From: Aspidapion aeneum
Taxonomy: Eukaryota > Arthropoda > Insecta > Coleoptera > Brentidae
Reading direction: 5' to 3'
DNA: 64,000 nucleotides
Assembly: GCA_963576565.1 (NCBI GenBank)
Contig: OY755039.1
Location: 136,162,869-136,226,868 of the forward strand
Positions 11,524 to 22,558 of the stretch are shown in pieces. Numbering within the stretch: the stretch's first letter is position 1; every line of letters starts with the position of its first letter. Both the position numbers and the translations under genes were made by a program. Under the pieces are notes generated by a model that did not search any database, was not told where the DNA came from, and worked only from the letters and a program-made list of their open reading frames with translations.

Positions 11524-12071
11524 AGGGGCCTACAGACACGCGAACATTTCTTTAGATTAGTACGCGCGTACTAATCTCTGCGTACATGTACGTTTGGTGG
11601 AATTGCCTTCACAAACGAAGACAAATATAAACCTTCTAAACAGAAACACGAATCGCACCGATATTATTAATGCATTTTGCCTATACACCGAGAGATTTGT
11701 AAGCATACATCGTGCGCGCGAACAAAAAACTCAAGCGGTGACTATACATCTTCGAAAGATATTTTAGGCGGATATTAGGGACTTATTGGAATAAAACCTG
11801 ACTTTATTTTAGAATCGACTTTATTTTGACACATTTACACATTTTAATAAATACCGACACTAATAAATCCGGTTTTTAAATACACAAAAGCCGAATTTTG
11901 AAAGAAAGCAGTTGCTTTTTATATGTAAATCTGTCACCATAGGGTCGATTTTAAAATAAGGTCAGGTTTTATTCCAATAAGTGTCTATTGTCTATACACG
12001 AAGAGATTAGTCTGCGTAAACTTCTACGCGCGTACTAATCTTTAGAAATGTTCGCGGGTCTGTAGGCCCCT
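11524..12071. mobile_element. Harbinger-like MITE, copy 1, with nested MITE
   Basis: The terminal inverted repeats begin 'AGGGGCCTACAGACACGCGA'. TTA flanks both sides (11,521-11,523 and 12,072-12,074). A 3-bp TWA target duplication with a G-rich terminus is characteristic of PIF/Harbinger. It is longer than copy 2 because another element (11,781-11,982) sits inside it. Confidence 0.8.
11781..11982. mobile_element. Short TIR element nested in a Harbinger-like MITE
   Basis: The perfect inverted ends begin 'ACTTATTGGAATAAAACCTG' and are followed by a second inverted block (ATCGACTTTATTTT / AAAATAAGG). It lies inside 11,524-12,071 and is absent from the sister copy at 12,113-12,308. A related but single-ended phrase occurs near 35,420. 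Confidence 0.7.
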
Positions 12072-12112
12072 TTAAACAGTATGTTCCTAAAATCTCATGT
12101 GCAAAGGAGTAA

Positions 12113-12308
12113 AGGGGCCTACAGACACGCGAACATATCTCTCAGTGTCTAGGGAAAACGCATTGATAATATCAGTGCGGTTCGTGTTTCTGTTTAGAAG
12201 GTTTAATATGATCTTCGTGTGTGAAGGCAATTCCACCAAACGTACATGTACGCAGAGAATATACGCGCGTACTAAGTTCAAGAAATGTTCGCGTGTCTGT
12301 AGGCCCCT
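12113..12308. mobile_element. Harbinger-like MITE, copy 2
   Basis: It has the same ends as 11,524-12,071, with TAA target duplications at 12,110-12,112 and 12,309-12,311. At 196 bp it is probably close to the family's unit form. Frames on both strands here are chance. Confidence 0.8.
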
Positions 12309-12311
12309 TAA

Positions 12312-13149
12312 GGGTTGCATGGCTTATTAGACTTCTCATGAACATAGATCCAGAAACATGTCTTTACACATCAACAGATTGTTGATTTTTTATTATCCTT
12401 TATAACTTTTATCGACTTTTCAGATATTTAGCTGAAATTAAGACCTACATTAAGCTGCATTCGTCATAGGGTGTACCAAATAATCGAAATGGTTTTATTT
12501 TCAGGTTAATAAATTTTAGCTTAAATGTAGTTTTAATATGCTAAATTTTATAAAATACAACTATAGTTTATAATATTTCGGTAAATATTAGAAAATCATA
12601 ATTTTAAAATAAGCTTTCAAGTGATGATAATTTAAGAATTTGTTTTTCTTATTGCAATTATACGAAAATTAAATTTTATATTCAAATATTCAAATATTCT
12701 CAATTTCAGTTTATATCTTGATAAATCCTAGTGCACCCATATTTTCCAATTTTAAGGACACGTTTTCTAAAACCAATCCTAAGTTGACCTTGACATTATT
12801 AGAAGGTTTGTTTAAAAGTAGTTTTGATATTTTCTAAATAATAGCTAATATATATGCTTAATTTTATTAAATATTTTGGAATATTGCGATAAATATTAAA
12901 AAATCATATATCGTATGAATATACTGCTATTTTTTATGCACTTGTCGCCCTGTTTATTTCAGAAAACACTCTTGTGCTTGCTAGTATCAAAAGCGTGAGA
13001 AAAATTACCCTGGAGCCTTGGAAATTTTTCTTTTTTTTGATTACACATAAAAAAGTTGGCAGTTATATATGTTTAATATAATCTATTTCTAGGGTCTTAT
13101 TGGGAGGGGGAGACGACAACGTTGCCAGTTCGACGTGACGTAGATATAA
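12312..13149. other. Unassigned AT-rich stretch
   Basis: No gene or repeat family is recognised. Confidence 0.45.
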
Positions 13150-13154
13150 GACAC

Positions 13155-13578
13155 TGTGCGTGCAAGTACTGAAATTCACGTAAATACCCTTCGATAGGCT
13201 AGCCGGTTCTGGCTTTGCTCACACATTTAAGTAATTTGTCGGAATTGACGTAAGAAATGGTAGGGAAAACGATGCATATGCATTCTATGAATGGCACTCA
13301 CCTGGACTCTCCTGGGGCTCCTCCTTTGACGTTCGAACGCCTTAATCAACACAATTTTTCTCACTTTTTTCTCACTTTTCTCGGAAACGTGTTGTTTCGA
13401 AGTGTCTTGTTGCTGCTGGTGGTTTTCAGCGCACACTGTCGGCGCTGCTTGTCTCCCTCACGTGTCCAGTGCCGCTGAAATCATATGCATTTAAAAATAG
13501 CGCGAAATTTAAATTAATTCTTCGCGCAGAAAATAAAGAAAAGGAAAAGAAATAGGTAATTTACTGCTTGCACCAACA
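13155..13578. mobile_element. Solo LTR-like repeat, copy 1
   Basis: It begins TGTGCGTGCAAG, ends CTTGCACCAACA (TG...CA termini), and is flanked by the perfect 5-bp duplication 'gacac' (13,150-13,154 and 13,579-13,583). The 424-bp body aligns with 37,892-38,303, which has its own 5-bp duplication. Size, termini and TSD fit a solo LTR of a gypsy or BEL/Pao element. The ends also show some inverted similarity, so a 5-bp-TSD TIR element remains possible. Frames at 13,227-13,478 are shadows of this repeat. Confidence 0.7.
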
Positions 13579-13583
13579 GACAC

Positions 13584-14577
13584 GATTTACAATTTCACAT
13601 GGAACGATGTGGTAGGTATGGTTTATTAAAAATATAGAGGTGGGGTTTCACATATATATACACTTTTAACTACTAGCAATTTTTTCCTATACCTAAAATA
13701 ATTTTATCTTGAATAAAATACTTTAATCAAATATCGCAAAAATTTAACAAACTTAAAGACCATTTGCTTTTTATATAGTTGTATGCCAAGGCTAAAAATC
13801 ATGGCGAATAAAATTGCAGGCAAAAGATATGCACCCCAAAAAAGAAGAAACAAGAAGCATTGTTGCCCTGTTGCAAATGAATACCTAGAGAAAGCCCTGG
13901 TGGATGGTCCAGAGTCACGGGTATAGTTTATGGGGGCGTACCCCATGAAAATTAAAAAAATATATATATACAGATCTTTTGGCTAAATGCGTGTGGTTCT
14001 ACTTACCAACGCATAAGTGATCCCCAGACAGACACAGAAACAAAGCAGAAGCAAAATTCTTTTGTGCGGTTTTCTTTGCAATTAAATTATTTTTAAGATA
14101 GTCCTTGATGATACACTGTTAAGGCCACAAGCTCAGGCAGCGATGGGTACAATCACAAAGTACCTTTGTTGTACAATGGTTTTATTTTTAAACTCTACAA
14201 AAATTTTCACGAGGTTATCCGTGACTGTAAGTATTTTGCCGCCTTTGACTAATAAGATTGTGATTGTAGTGTGGTAACTAAGTCTGTCAAAACAATATTT
14301 TTTATAGGCTATAAAAAAACTAAACTCAACAAAAACTCAAAAAAGTAATCGAGACAAAATCAAAATAATAACACAACGGAATTATTTTTTTAGAATTAGT
14401 GTTGTTTACGCCTAGATGCACCATAACAAACCTAAGTTAAGCTAAGCATTAATCCCGATTAAGTGACTAATCAAGTGAGCAGGAATAATTTGATCTGATA
14501 TAAAAACCCTCTACCGACATGTCCTTTTATTAGAGACTTGGAAGTGTAATAAGGTCTAGCAGTATATTGACATCTAC
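13584..14577. other. Unassigned stretch
   Basis: No supported gene is seen. Confidence 0.4.
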
Positions 14578-15035
14578 GCTTGCGCAGTTACGATATAAAG
14601 TACGGATTTTAATGTGCAAAAATAAAGTCATGCAGTATTTATTTAACTGGGCTTTATTTTGACGGTTTGAAGAAATTTTTCAGCTCAGCTATCACTTTTT
14701 AACGAACTATTTTGCATTCTGTGTTTGTGTTCTTTTGGATTGGATATGGAATTGTACCTTTGGCGTAGCAATTGGCTGCGCGGTTTTTGTTTTTGCGCTG
14801 TATTTATTTTTGTTGCGTCGTTATGAGCACTGTAATGGGCTGCGCAGTTTATTAACTTACTGCACGATTTTTTATTTTTCGCGGAAGGAACATTGCGCGT
14901 CATTTGTTTGACCTATATTTTTGTGTGAAAAGTGTAAAATCCTTGCGCAGTATTTGTCAAGTAATAGAATGCGCGGTTTATAACCATGTGCGGTAGTTTT
15001 TGGACGGTACTATGCTGCACGGTTATGGCGTGTCC
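14578..15035. repeat. Array of TGCGCGG motifs at roughly 15-20 bp spacing
   Basis: The motif TGCGCGG/TGCGCAG/TGCGCTG recurs within T-rich DNA (for example 14,777; 14,794; 14,814; 14,841; 14,894; 14,943). The same kind of array occurs at 23,764-23,895 and, in two orientations, at 40,609-41,100. It is non-coding. Confidence 0.55.
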
Positions 15036-15610
15036 GGTATATTTTGCAAATAAAAAACACAGGTAGAATATTAAAATGCGTTAAAATATTAATTTCAACC
15101 TTCGATATTACTAAATAATACAGTTTAAAAGTTCATATATTATGATTTTTTTCTAAGCCAATACTGACAAATCAAACTTTTGGATCAAAAGCTACAACAT
15201 TTCAGAGTGACAATCATTAGTATGTTTCATCTTACAAATTTTAAAAACAAATTGTTTTTGTTTAATAACATCTTCTAACTTAAGAAAAATAGAGCAAAAT
15301 GTAGTTATTGAAATCATCTGAAACACTTCAGTAACCGTCCGAAACTCGTAAAGTTGCTGTTTTTGACGGTTAAATTTTGTTTCGGACAATTACGTTTCTT
15401 AACATTTTAGGCTGCTTCAACTTTGCTAATTGTAATTAAAGGATTTTTTTTGTGATAAAAATTTCTAGAAACTTTAAGGTTCAATTGAATGTACCTATAT
15501 TACCTTCTTGTAGTTAACAAAATATACATGTTTGAAATTTAAAATAAACCCAAGTGACACCGTTTCAGATGCTTAAATTGGGTGTTCTTGAAGGCTTTTG
15601 CTTAATTAAA
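15036..15610. other. Unassigned AT-rich stretch
   Basis: No gene is recognised. Confidence 0.4.
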
Positions 15611-15793
15611 CAGTGGCGCATCCAGAAATATGTCTTGGGGGGGCGCGAGGCCTCTTGGGGGGGCCCAAGACTTCATCATGTCGTATTTTATACTATTTTA
15701 TCTTTTTATTCATGAAATATAAGGAAAATATCTAAAAAAATCTTGAGCTTGGGGGAGGGGCGTGGGCCCCAGCCCCCCCTGAGTGCGCCCATG
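15611..15793. mobile_element. hAT-like MITE
   Basis: The left end is 'CAGTGGCGCATCCAG' and the right end is the inverse of 'CATGGGCGCACTCAG'. G-runs follow the left end and C-runs precede the right end. The flanks taattaaa/gaattaaa agree at 7 of 8 positions, as for a hAT 8-bp target duplication. It is related to 20,754-21,072. Confidence 0.65.
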
Positions 15794-16933
15794 AATTAAA
15801 AGAGTGAGGCCAGACAAATTTTTGAGTGGCTCTAATAGAATGAATCGTGCTTATGATTTTTCACTAGAAATTCTGCTCCTAAAATTGGAACAAATATTTT
15901 TTTTTCTTGAGTGACATGAAATTTCGTGTTTTGGCCATTTAAAAAAAAAACTCTCATATAACTGGTAGCACAGTGCAGAAAGTTATCTACACCGTGCGGC
16001 TAGAATTATTTTGGAATTTTCAGCAAGTCTCTATTAAATCTTATTAAATTTTATTAATTATATTTTTGACAAATATTAGCATAGTTTTGATATATGTTAT
16101 AGTTTTTGCAAAGTTAGTTGAACAAAGGTTAAAGCCGACCATCGGCATATCCTTTAAAGAAAGTGACATGGGCGGCGGCAGATATACTCATGAAAATTAT
16201 TTCATTTAATTATGGCGTAAACTAAAGAAATAAAAATAGATAATAAAACTTTCTATTCCTACACCTACAGAAACGACACTGATTTATTTTCTAACTCTGC
16301 ATACTGCCGACTAAAGGGGTCCCGCAAAGAACACCTGAAAGCAATTAAAAGCACATGTCAAAAAAATCTGCTAATCAGGTGTCGTCCATCCACCTGGGCT
16401 GGGTCGGTCGGAAAACAAATACTTTGTGCTCGGACCACAAAGAGGCGCGCCTTTTTTCTGTCCGTAGGGTTGAAATTATACCAGGAAGATTTTATATGAA
16501 TTTGGATAACTTTTGAAGGGCAGAATATAGCAAAATTTCATGAAATCGATAGAACCCCGTATTAGGAGCATTTCAGGTGACTTTGCAAAATATATAATAA
16601 AGAGTCTACCTTGTTACTTATAAACAAGACAAACGAAAATTTTCCGAGATAATAGGAAGCGGATTCTACCCACGGCCATCTCTTTCTCTAATTGATATTC
16701 ACAATCCTGATGATACAGCAAGGCACGTACAAAATACATTTAAAAATAGCGGTTTGGCTCTCGTTTCAAAGTGTCCTTTGCGGCATCCTCAAACATCTTG
16801 TTCACTTGGTTATCTTAAAGTACTCGACTCTTTGTATTTTTATTACTATAGGACAGCATTTGTTAAATTTTTGTTGCACTTCTTTAGATCTAGAAACTTT
16901 TGCTTATGAAAAAAAGAAAACAATTTTCGGATA
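15794..16933. other. Unassigned stretch
   Basis: No gene is recognised. The frame at 16,692-17,078 is low-complexity and overlaps a transposon end. Confidence 0.4.
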
Positions 16934-17015
16934 CAGTGAAACCTCCTATAAGCAGACACTCACGGTTTCGTCCATTTTGTCCGCCTATTGGAGGTTTCCG
17001 CTTATTAAAGAGAAC
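16934..17015. mobile_element. Left end of a pogo/Tigger-like element
   Basis: After TA the sequence reads 'CAGTGAAACCTCCTATAAGC', with a subterminal inverted repeat 'GTCCGCCTATTGGAGGTTTC'. I did not find the matching right end, so this is a solo or truncated terminus. Confidence 0.55.
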
Positions 17016-17804
17016 TGCGAAATTTTAATATATATTTATTATCAATTTCCGCAATATATAAACCTTTTTAAATTTTAATTAAATTTTTTTGCTTTTTATT
17101 AGATTTTAAATATTTTAACTAACAATTTTTGTCTTTAAACTTTTTTGTTGTTTTAATTTAAATTAATTTGGTTTGCTGCGAGTAGTCAAAAAGTGATTCA
17201 CCGATTGAAAACACGTTATTTTTTGCTAGTTTTGTTTGTTATCGCTTTTTAATATCTTTTAGCTTTTTAATTTTAATGTTTTCTTTTTTGAATGTGTTTT
17301 TTAAAAAATTTTGGTGTTTTTTGTTTTTTATTTTTGAGCGTTTTAGTTTTTAATTTTTGTGACGAAAGAACAGTTTTCAAAATGATTGTTGTTGGTATTT
17401 TTTGAAATTGGAAAAAGTATAACTTTTTTTTTTTAGAATTTTTGAATAACCTTTTTAATACTTACGTTAGTGTTCTTAATATTGTAATTTGTGTTCGTTT
17501 GACCTACTTTTAAACTTTTAAGTTCTAACAAGACAGCTGTTTTTTAATAGGTTATGGTAGTAACTACTAGGACTAGCAAATAAGTTTTTTTAAAAAGTTT
17601 TTAAATTGTTAATTATGATGTTTTACCATCCCAGTTTTCTAAAAATGTGGTTGATCCTAGTTTTTTAATATCTAGTTATATGGGACCTGCAAAATTTGTT
17701 GGTAGGTTTTTGTTTTGATTTTGTATAAACTTGACGTTTATAAATCCAAGGGAATTATTTTTATTGTTAGTTTCACACTTTGTATTTTTGTTTTTAGATG
17801 AAAA
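17016..17804. other. T-rich unassigned stretch before the Penelope-like element
   Basis: No gene is seen. Part of it may be the PLE's terminal-repeat or 5' region. Confidence 0.4.
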
Positions 17805-17842
17805 CCCTTGAAAATGAACTTAGGTTCGAAACCGGTCGGGTT
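17805..17842 (+). ncRNA. Hammerhead-ribozyme-like motif upstream of the PLE
   Basis: Order seen: AACCC (stem I), TTGAAAA core, GAAC-TTAG-GTTC (stem II), GAAAC, CGGTC, GGGTT (stem I). It lies about 120 bp upstream of the PLE reading frame, where PLE pseudo-LTRs carry hammerheads. The layout matches the unrelated motif at 6,462-6,510. Confidence 0.5.
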
Positions 17843-17961
17843 AAAATTGGATTTTTGAATGAATAAACAAATTTCTTGAGAAAAAGAGATCTTTTATTGA
17901 TCAAAATTTAAAGATTTTAAGTGTGGAGTAAAGGACAAATCCCACCAAATCAGTTGGAAAA

Positions 17962-20124
17962 ATGCTCCACGAGGGGAACTTCAAACAAAAATATGAACAG
18001 GCTAGTCCGCCAATCATCCTCTCTCATTACACAAGTTTATGCAAAAAACGAAGCAGATCTGAAGCCCATATATGGTTCAATTCACAATGTCTTGAAAAGA
18101 AAATCATTCCAGACTATATAGAAAGAAATTTTAAACATCCACACCTTAATTTAAGAAGAACAAATGACACTTTAGAGAGAACAAAGATTTGTGCCATCAA
18201 GGAAGAGAGAAAAAAGTGGTATGCAATAAAGGACATTTTAAGTATTAAAATTTCTATTTTGGTTGCTATTTTGATTGCTCGTATCCCAAATAATGACTTG
18301 GTTGCTTTTCGGGACAATCTAAACTTTCAGTTAAAAAGAGATGAGTTTCTACATAGACAAATTCAAGAAAAAAAGCTGAAGGCGTTGAAAAATAAAATTC
18401 AGAACCACTCACAACAAAATAACATTCCACACATACACAACTTTCACCCTAGAATTAAAAATATGTCTACAGTTGATTTTAGTCCACAAGAACTTTCTTT
18501 TCTTGGTAAAGGTTTGAAATATTCACCAGACATAGGTCTTAATCAAGTAAGTATCACTAAGCTGTTAGCTGACATTGAATTTCTGTTACAGGGTGACTCT
18601 AGTCAATTTAGCAACACAATTAGAGGCTCTTGTCGACACATTTTAAAAACTTTTGCAGAGAAACAACCAAACAGAGAGCAAATTTACAACAAAAAAATGA
18701 TTAGAAATATCAGAACAAAAATAAAACGTAATAATCTTGTAATGGGAAAAGCTGACAAGGGTAATTGTTTGATAATTATGGAAAGGGATTTTTATGTAGA
18801 AAAAGTGGAGTCTTTCCTTAATTCTAACAGTTCAGTTACAAAGATCATCAAAGATCCAACAATAACTTACACCAAACAGTTAAAAGAACTAATGTCATCT
18901 TTTCAAGAAACAATATTAACTTTAAGTACAAAAATACCTTTTATACCAATGAATTTTTCCATTCCAAAACTTTATGGTTTAATTAAATTACATAAACCTA
19001 CGTTAGATGCTAGACCAGTGGTATCTTTTATTCAAGCTCCAGTTTATAATATAGCGAAATGGTTAAACACCATCATTTCAGAAAAAATCAATTTTAAATC
19101 TAAACATACTATAAAAAATTCTTTAGAACTCATAGAAAAAATAAAAGGTTTGAATATTCCAGAGGAAGGTATTTTGGTTTCGTTTGATGTGAAAAATCTT
19201 TTTCCTAGTGTGCCGAGAAGTCAGACACTACTGATCCTTAAGAATAAACTGGAACAGTCAGATTTGTCAACTTCCCAATTAAATTGTCTGACAACCATTT
19301 TAAAAAAGATCATGGATTATGATTATTTCTCATTTTTTTCCACATTATATAAACAGAATGATGGTTTGCCGATGGGTAATGGACTGTCTCCTTTGCTTGC
19401 TGAAACTTTTATGTCTTTTTTTGAAGATCTTATTTTTAAATCGAATAATCCATTACTGCAATATGTTAGGTTTTGGCACCGTTATGTAGATGATGTGGTT
19501 TGTTACTGGACTGGTACTGAGGTTGATTTGGATAATTTTTTAACTTTCTTAAATTCTCTGCACAACAAGATAGACTTTACTATGGAGAAAGAGTCTAACA
19601 GAAAGTTGAATTTTTTGGATATTACTATTGAAAGATTTAAAAATAAATTTCTTTTTTCTGTTTTTAGAAAACCTAGTCAGACCGACCATTTAATACCTTT
19701 TGATTCGTGTCATTCAAGAGAACACAAAAATTCCGGCATTTACTCTTTAGTTTACAGACTTTTACACATTCCAATGACACTTTTGAACTTTACGAAAGAA
19801 AAGAAAATCATATATCAAATTGCGTCAGAAAATGGTTTTTCTCTACAAACGGTGAACGGAATCTACAATAAATTAACGAAGAAAATGTTACAGAAAGACT
19901 TACAGAAAATTACAGGCAATACTAACTTAACTAATAACACAACCTCACCAATTTGCACTAACATACTTTCACAACAGCAACAACAACAAACTACAACAAC
20001 AAAATATTTTTCTATTACATACACAGGTGTTATTTCGAATAAATTATCGAACATTATTAAAAATTATTATCCGAATCTAAAAATCGCAAATCTATGTTTT
20101 GTTCCAAATTTGAGTTTAAGTTGA
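17962..20124 (+). CDS. Penelope-like element reverse transcriptase (endonuclease missing)
   Basis: This is a 720-residue frame starting at ATG 17,962. PLE-type landmarks appear in order: a basic N-terminal region, KADKGN at about residue 263, YGLIKLHKPTLDARPVVS (RT2), SFDVKNLFPSVP at about 409 with the first catalytic aspartate, DGLPMGNGLSPLLAE at about 468, and the catalytic YVDD at 508-511, followed by the thumb. It would copy PLE RNA at the target. The frame stops in the linker that normally precedes the GIY-YIG endonuclease. A little endonuclease-like coding (REC..IRQC) may continue in another frame just after the stop, then is lost, so a frameshift plus truncation is likely. A poly-Q/T stretch near residue 673 is simple repeat. 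The core RT looks intact. Confidence 0.9.
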   Translation: MLHEGNFKQKYEQASPPIILSHYTSLCKKRSRSEAHIWFNSQCLEKKIIPDYIERNFKHPHLNLRRTNDTLERTKICAIKEERKKWYAIKDILSIKISILVAILIARIPNNDLVAFRDNLNFQLKRDEFLHRQIQEKKLKALKNKIQNHSQQNNIPHIHNFHPRIKNMSTVDFSPQELSFLGKGLKYSPDIGLNQVSITKLLADIEFLLQGDSSQFSNTIRGSCRHILKTFAEKQPNREQIYNKKMIRNIRTKIKRNNLVMGKADKGNCLIIMERDFYVEKVESFLNSNSSVTKIIKDPTITYTKQLKELMSSFQETILTLSTKIPFIPMNFSIPKLYGLIKLHKPTLDARPVVSFIQAPVYNIAKWLNTIISEKINFKSKHTIKNSLELIEKIKGLNIPEEGILVSFDVKNLFPSVPRSQTLLILKNKLEQSDLSTSQLNCLTTILKKIMDYDYFSFFSTLYKQNDGLPMGNGLSPLLAETFMSFFEDLIFKSNNPLLQYVRFWHRYVDDVVCYWTGTEVDLDNFLTFLNSLHNKIDFTMEKESNRKLNFLDITIERFKNKFLFSVFRKPSQTDHLIPFDSCHSREHKNSGIYSLVYRLLHIPMTLLNFTKEKKIIYQIASENGFSLQTVNGIYNKLTKKMLQKDLQKITGNTNLTNNTTSPICTNILSQQQQQQTTTTKYFSITYTGVISNKLSNIIKNYYPNLKIANLCFVPNLSLS

Positions 20125-20503
20125 ATGTTTTTACGTTACCATAACAAGTCTACTAATAGCAGAGAATGTGGAATTCGGCAGTGTGTTTTTTTGATGTTAC
20201 AATTTTGTTTTTTGTCTTTGCAACTACAGTAGGAATATATTTGCAAAGAATCGTTTGTACTGGAAGCGGAAATTATCGTCTAGGCCTCATTTTTCGATCG
20301 GTCAATCAACCAATTCTATTCTTTGGTAACGATAAGGTCCCCGCAGACTGCCGTAAGCTAACGTAAATACGTAAGCTCCTAACGTGACCTTGACGACGGT
20401 GTGACGAAGTGCGCTTGCCTAACTCTCAAATCTCATGCTTACGTAAAAATACGTAGCACAACTTAAACTATCTAATAGCTCTCCTATAGAAATGAGCTTT
20501 TTG
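20125..20503. other. Unassigned stretch after the PLE
   Basis: Apart from possible PLE remnants in the first 70 bp, it holds repeats of 'taacgtaaatacgtaag' near 20,355 and 20,440. No gene is seen. Confidence 0.4.
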
Positions 20504-20668
20504 ACGAGTCGTTAAATACCGAGATGAATTCCAAGACGTGCGCAAGCGTTGTTCTGTCACTTCTGCCAACCAATCAACTGAGAGATATTTCAGTATGGTT
20601 TTATACAGCAAAACTTTAATAATTTCCAGTTCTTTTTTATGAAAATTCCTCGTTTTTGTGCTGTGAAA

Positions 20669-21280
20669 ATGCCGGTGACGTGCAAGTTGTGTGACAAATT
20701 ATTTAGTGCCCAATTTAATTTGAATAAACACTGTCAAAGTAAACATGGCATACATGGGCGCACCCAGGGGGGGGGCCGGGGCCCGGGCCCCCCCAAGCCT
20801 TAGATTTTTAATATATTTTCTACATATTTGATGATAAAACATGAAAAATACCTTAAAATTTGACATCAGAAGGCTTCGGGCCCCCCCCAACCCCAAGCAG
20901 TGGCGTTGTTGCGAAAAGACATGATGACCTTTTTTTTTGTGAGGGCGCCCTTTGGACCTGTCGGCCTCCCCCACACATGATGACCTTTTTTTTTTTTTTG
21001 GTGGCAAGTTTTTTGAGGGCGCGCTTTGTAGCTGTCGGGCCCCCCCAAGACACATTCCTGGGTGCGCCACTGTGGCATACAAAAACAAAGGTATTCCTAT
21101 GCAGAAAGTGTTTTTATGTTTAGATGCCTAGAATGTAAATGCTCCTTCCCAAAAAACTTGGATCTGTTTGATGATTTGAAATACAAACACAATCAAGAAA
21201 TACTTGAAGAAACATTGGAGTTGAGAGTCAATACTCCCATGGCAAAACAAAATAAACGTGAAATGCATAAGATCATATAG
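20669..21280 (+). pseudogene. C2H2 zinc-finger frame split by a hAT MITE
   Basis: ATG 20,669 opens a frame with a canonical C2H2 finger (VTCKLCDKLFSAQFNLNKHC, C-x2-C-x12-H-x4-H) running to 20,753. A 319-bp hAT MITE follows. The same frame resumes at 21,073 with a second finger-like segment (FRCLECKCSFPKNLDLFDDL), where the third ligand is aspartate rather than histidine, and stops at 21,280. Its position inside a TIR element suggests it is the DNA-binding N-terminus of a transposase whose catalytic part has been deleted. A host gene fragment is less likely. A function beyond nucleic-acid binding cannot be claimed. Confidence 0.6.
20754..21072. mobile_element. hAT MITE inside the zinc-finger frame
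   Basis: The ends 'ATGGGCGCACCCAG' and the inverse of 'CAGTGGCGCACCCAG' are inverted, with G- and C-runs next to them. The perfect 8-bp target duplication 'tggcatac' is at 20,746-20,753 and 21,073-21,080. Short frames here on either strand are artefacts of the repeat. Confidence 0.85.
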
Positions 21281-21414
21281 AAGAAATACTGCATATACCT
21301 CAAAAAATATTATTTTATGTATTTTTGAAATCAGAAAGAAAAGACGAATCTTAAAATGCAAAAATATACAGGGTGTTCCCTCTCAAAAAATTGACTTCAT
21401 TGTCACACCCTGTA

Positions 21415-22244
21415 CAGGGTGTCCCAAATTCGTTGTTTTTTTGTGGTGTCGGGTATTTCTAGGGGTGAAAAAAACTGACCCCCCCTTTGCGACGCTTAAA
21501 TTTCAAGAGAAGCCCAAAGGTGAAAACCACATTTAGATATAGCAAGCCGTTTTTAAGCTACGGAGTGTTTTTGTCTGCATTTTGGGAGGGGGTCTATAAC
21601 TTGTTTATGAAAATTTTGTTTTTGTGTAAATAGCTTTCTTATAGATCTTTTCTTGAAGAATTGACAGATGTAAACGTTTTTTATTTGTCTCTTTTGGTTT
21701 TTAAAATATTGTATAAAGTTGTTATTTTTCTTACAGAATAACTCTTTTTTTATTCGATTTTTAAAATCAGCTTAAAATAATGAATCACACTCAATATTTT
21801 ATTTTTTATTGTTTTCTTTATTTTTATTTTTTAATCACCTCTTTATTATTTTTTTATTTTCATAATTTTATATTAAAATATTTTAAACCCACTAAGCAAA
21901 CTAAAATATGTGGTAAAAATAAAAAAAATACAAAAATATAAAGAAATAAAGGGATCCTACCATAAAGAAAAATTAATTTTATGTGATATCTGAAAAACTA
22001 AACGTGACAAATGAAATTTAATTTAACAGTTGATGTCCTCTTAAAAAAGTGTCTTAAGAATGTTTTCACAGAAATAAAAAATATTAATACATAAACAAGT
22101 TATAGACCCCTTCCCAAAATGCAGACTTTTTAAAAACACCCCGTAGTTTAAAAACGGCTTGCTATATCAAAGGGGGATCAGTATTTTTTAGCCCCTCTAG
22201 AAATACCCGAAACCCCCCAAAAACATTGAATTTGGGACACTATG
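21415..22244. mobile_element. Long-TIR element with TA target
   Basis: The termini 'CAGGGTGTCCCAAATTC' and 'GAATTTGGGACACTATG' are bounded by TA. Inverted similarity extends for about 150-190 bp inward ('ctataacttgtttatga' and its inverse near 22,098). The AT-rich middle is non-coding. It looks like a Tc1/mariner-type foldback element. A further 'tacagggtgt...acaccctgta' palindrome adjoins its left end (21,367-21,416). Confidence 0.7.
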
Positions 22245-22558
22245 TACATGGTGACGGATAGAAAAAAATTATACTGGCTTTTAAAGTTGTCATAATTAAC
22301 CAAAAAAATCTCAATTTATTTTCAATGATAAAGTTGCTGAGTGCTCCGGTTATAAAAAACCACCCGGTACCGACATAAAATCATACCTAAAAATTAGAAT
22401 TGACCATTACTTTATACCTTGAATTTTTTATTATACGTTAAGCTCTTCGATCTCGCGCCAATCACGGTATTCGCGCCAATAATTTAAATTAGACATTTTG
22501 ACGTTAATTTTGGCGCATGCTCCTTTGATAGAATTCATCTCGGTATTTAACGACTCGT

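Larger units (their letters stand above)
20504..22558 (+). mobile_element. TIR DNA element with zinc-finger frame, twice interrupted
   Basis: Perfect 28-bp inverted ends beginning 'ACGAGTCGTTAAATACCGAG' lie at 20,504-20,531 and 22,531-22,558. The flanks gctttttg/ggtttttg agree at 7 of 8 positions, suggesting an 8-bp target duplication. It contains a C2H2 reading frame split by a hAT MITE, and a long-TIR element at 21,415-22,244. Without these, the element is about 0.9 kb. The superfamily is not identified. Confidence 0.7.

Noticed and set aside
12087..12330. Overlapping 77-residue frames on both strands
   Set aside because: Both lie exactly on a MITE palindrome; mirror-image chance frames.
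13971..13995. 'cttttggctaa', as in the start of U2 snRNA
   Set aside because: Only 11 bases match. The rest of U2 and any Sm site are absent.
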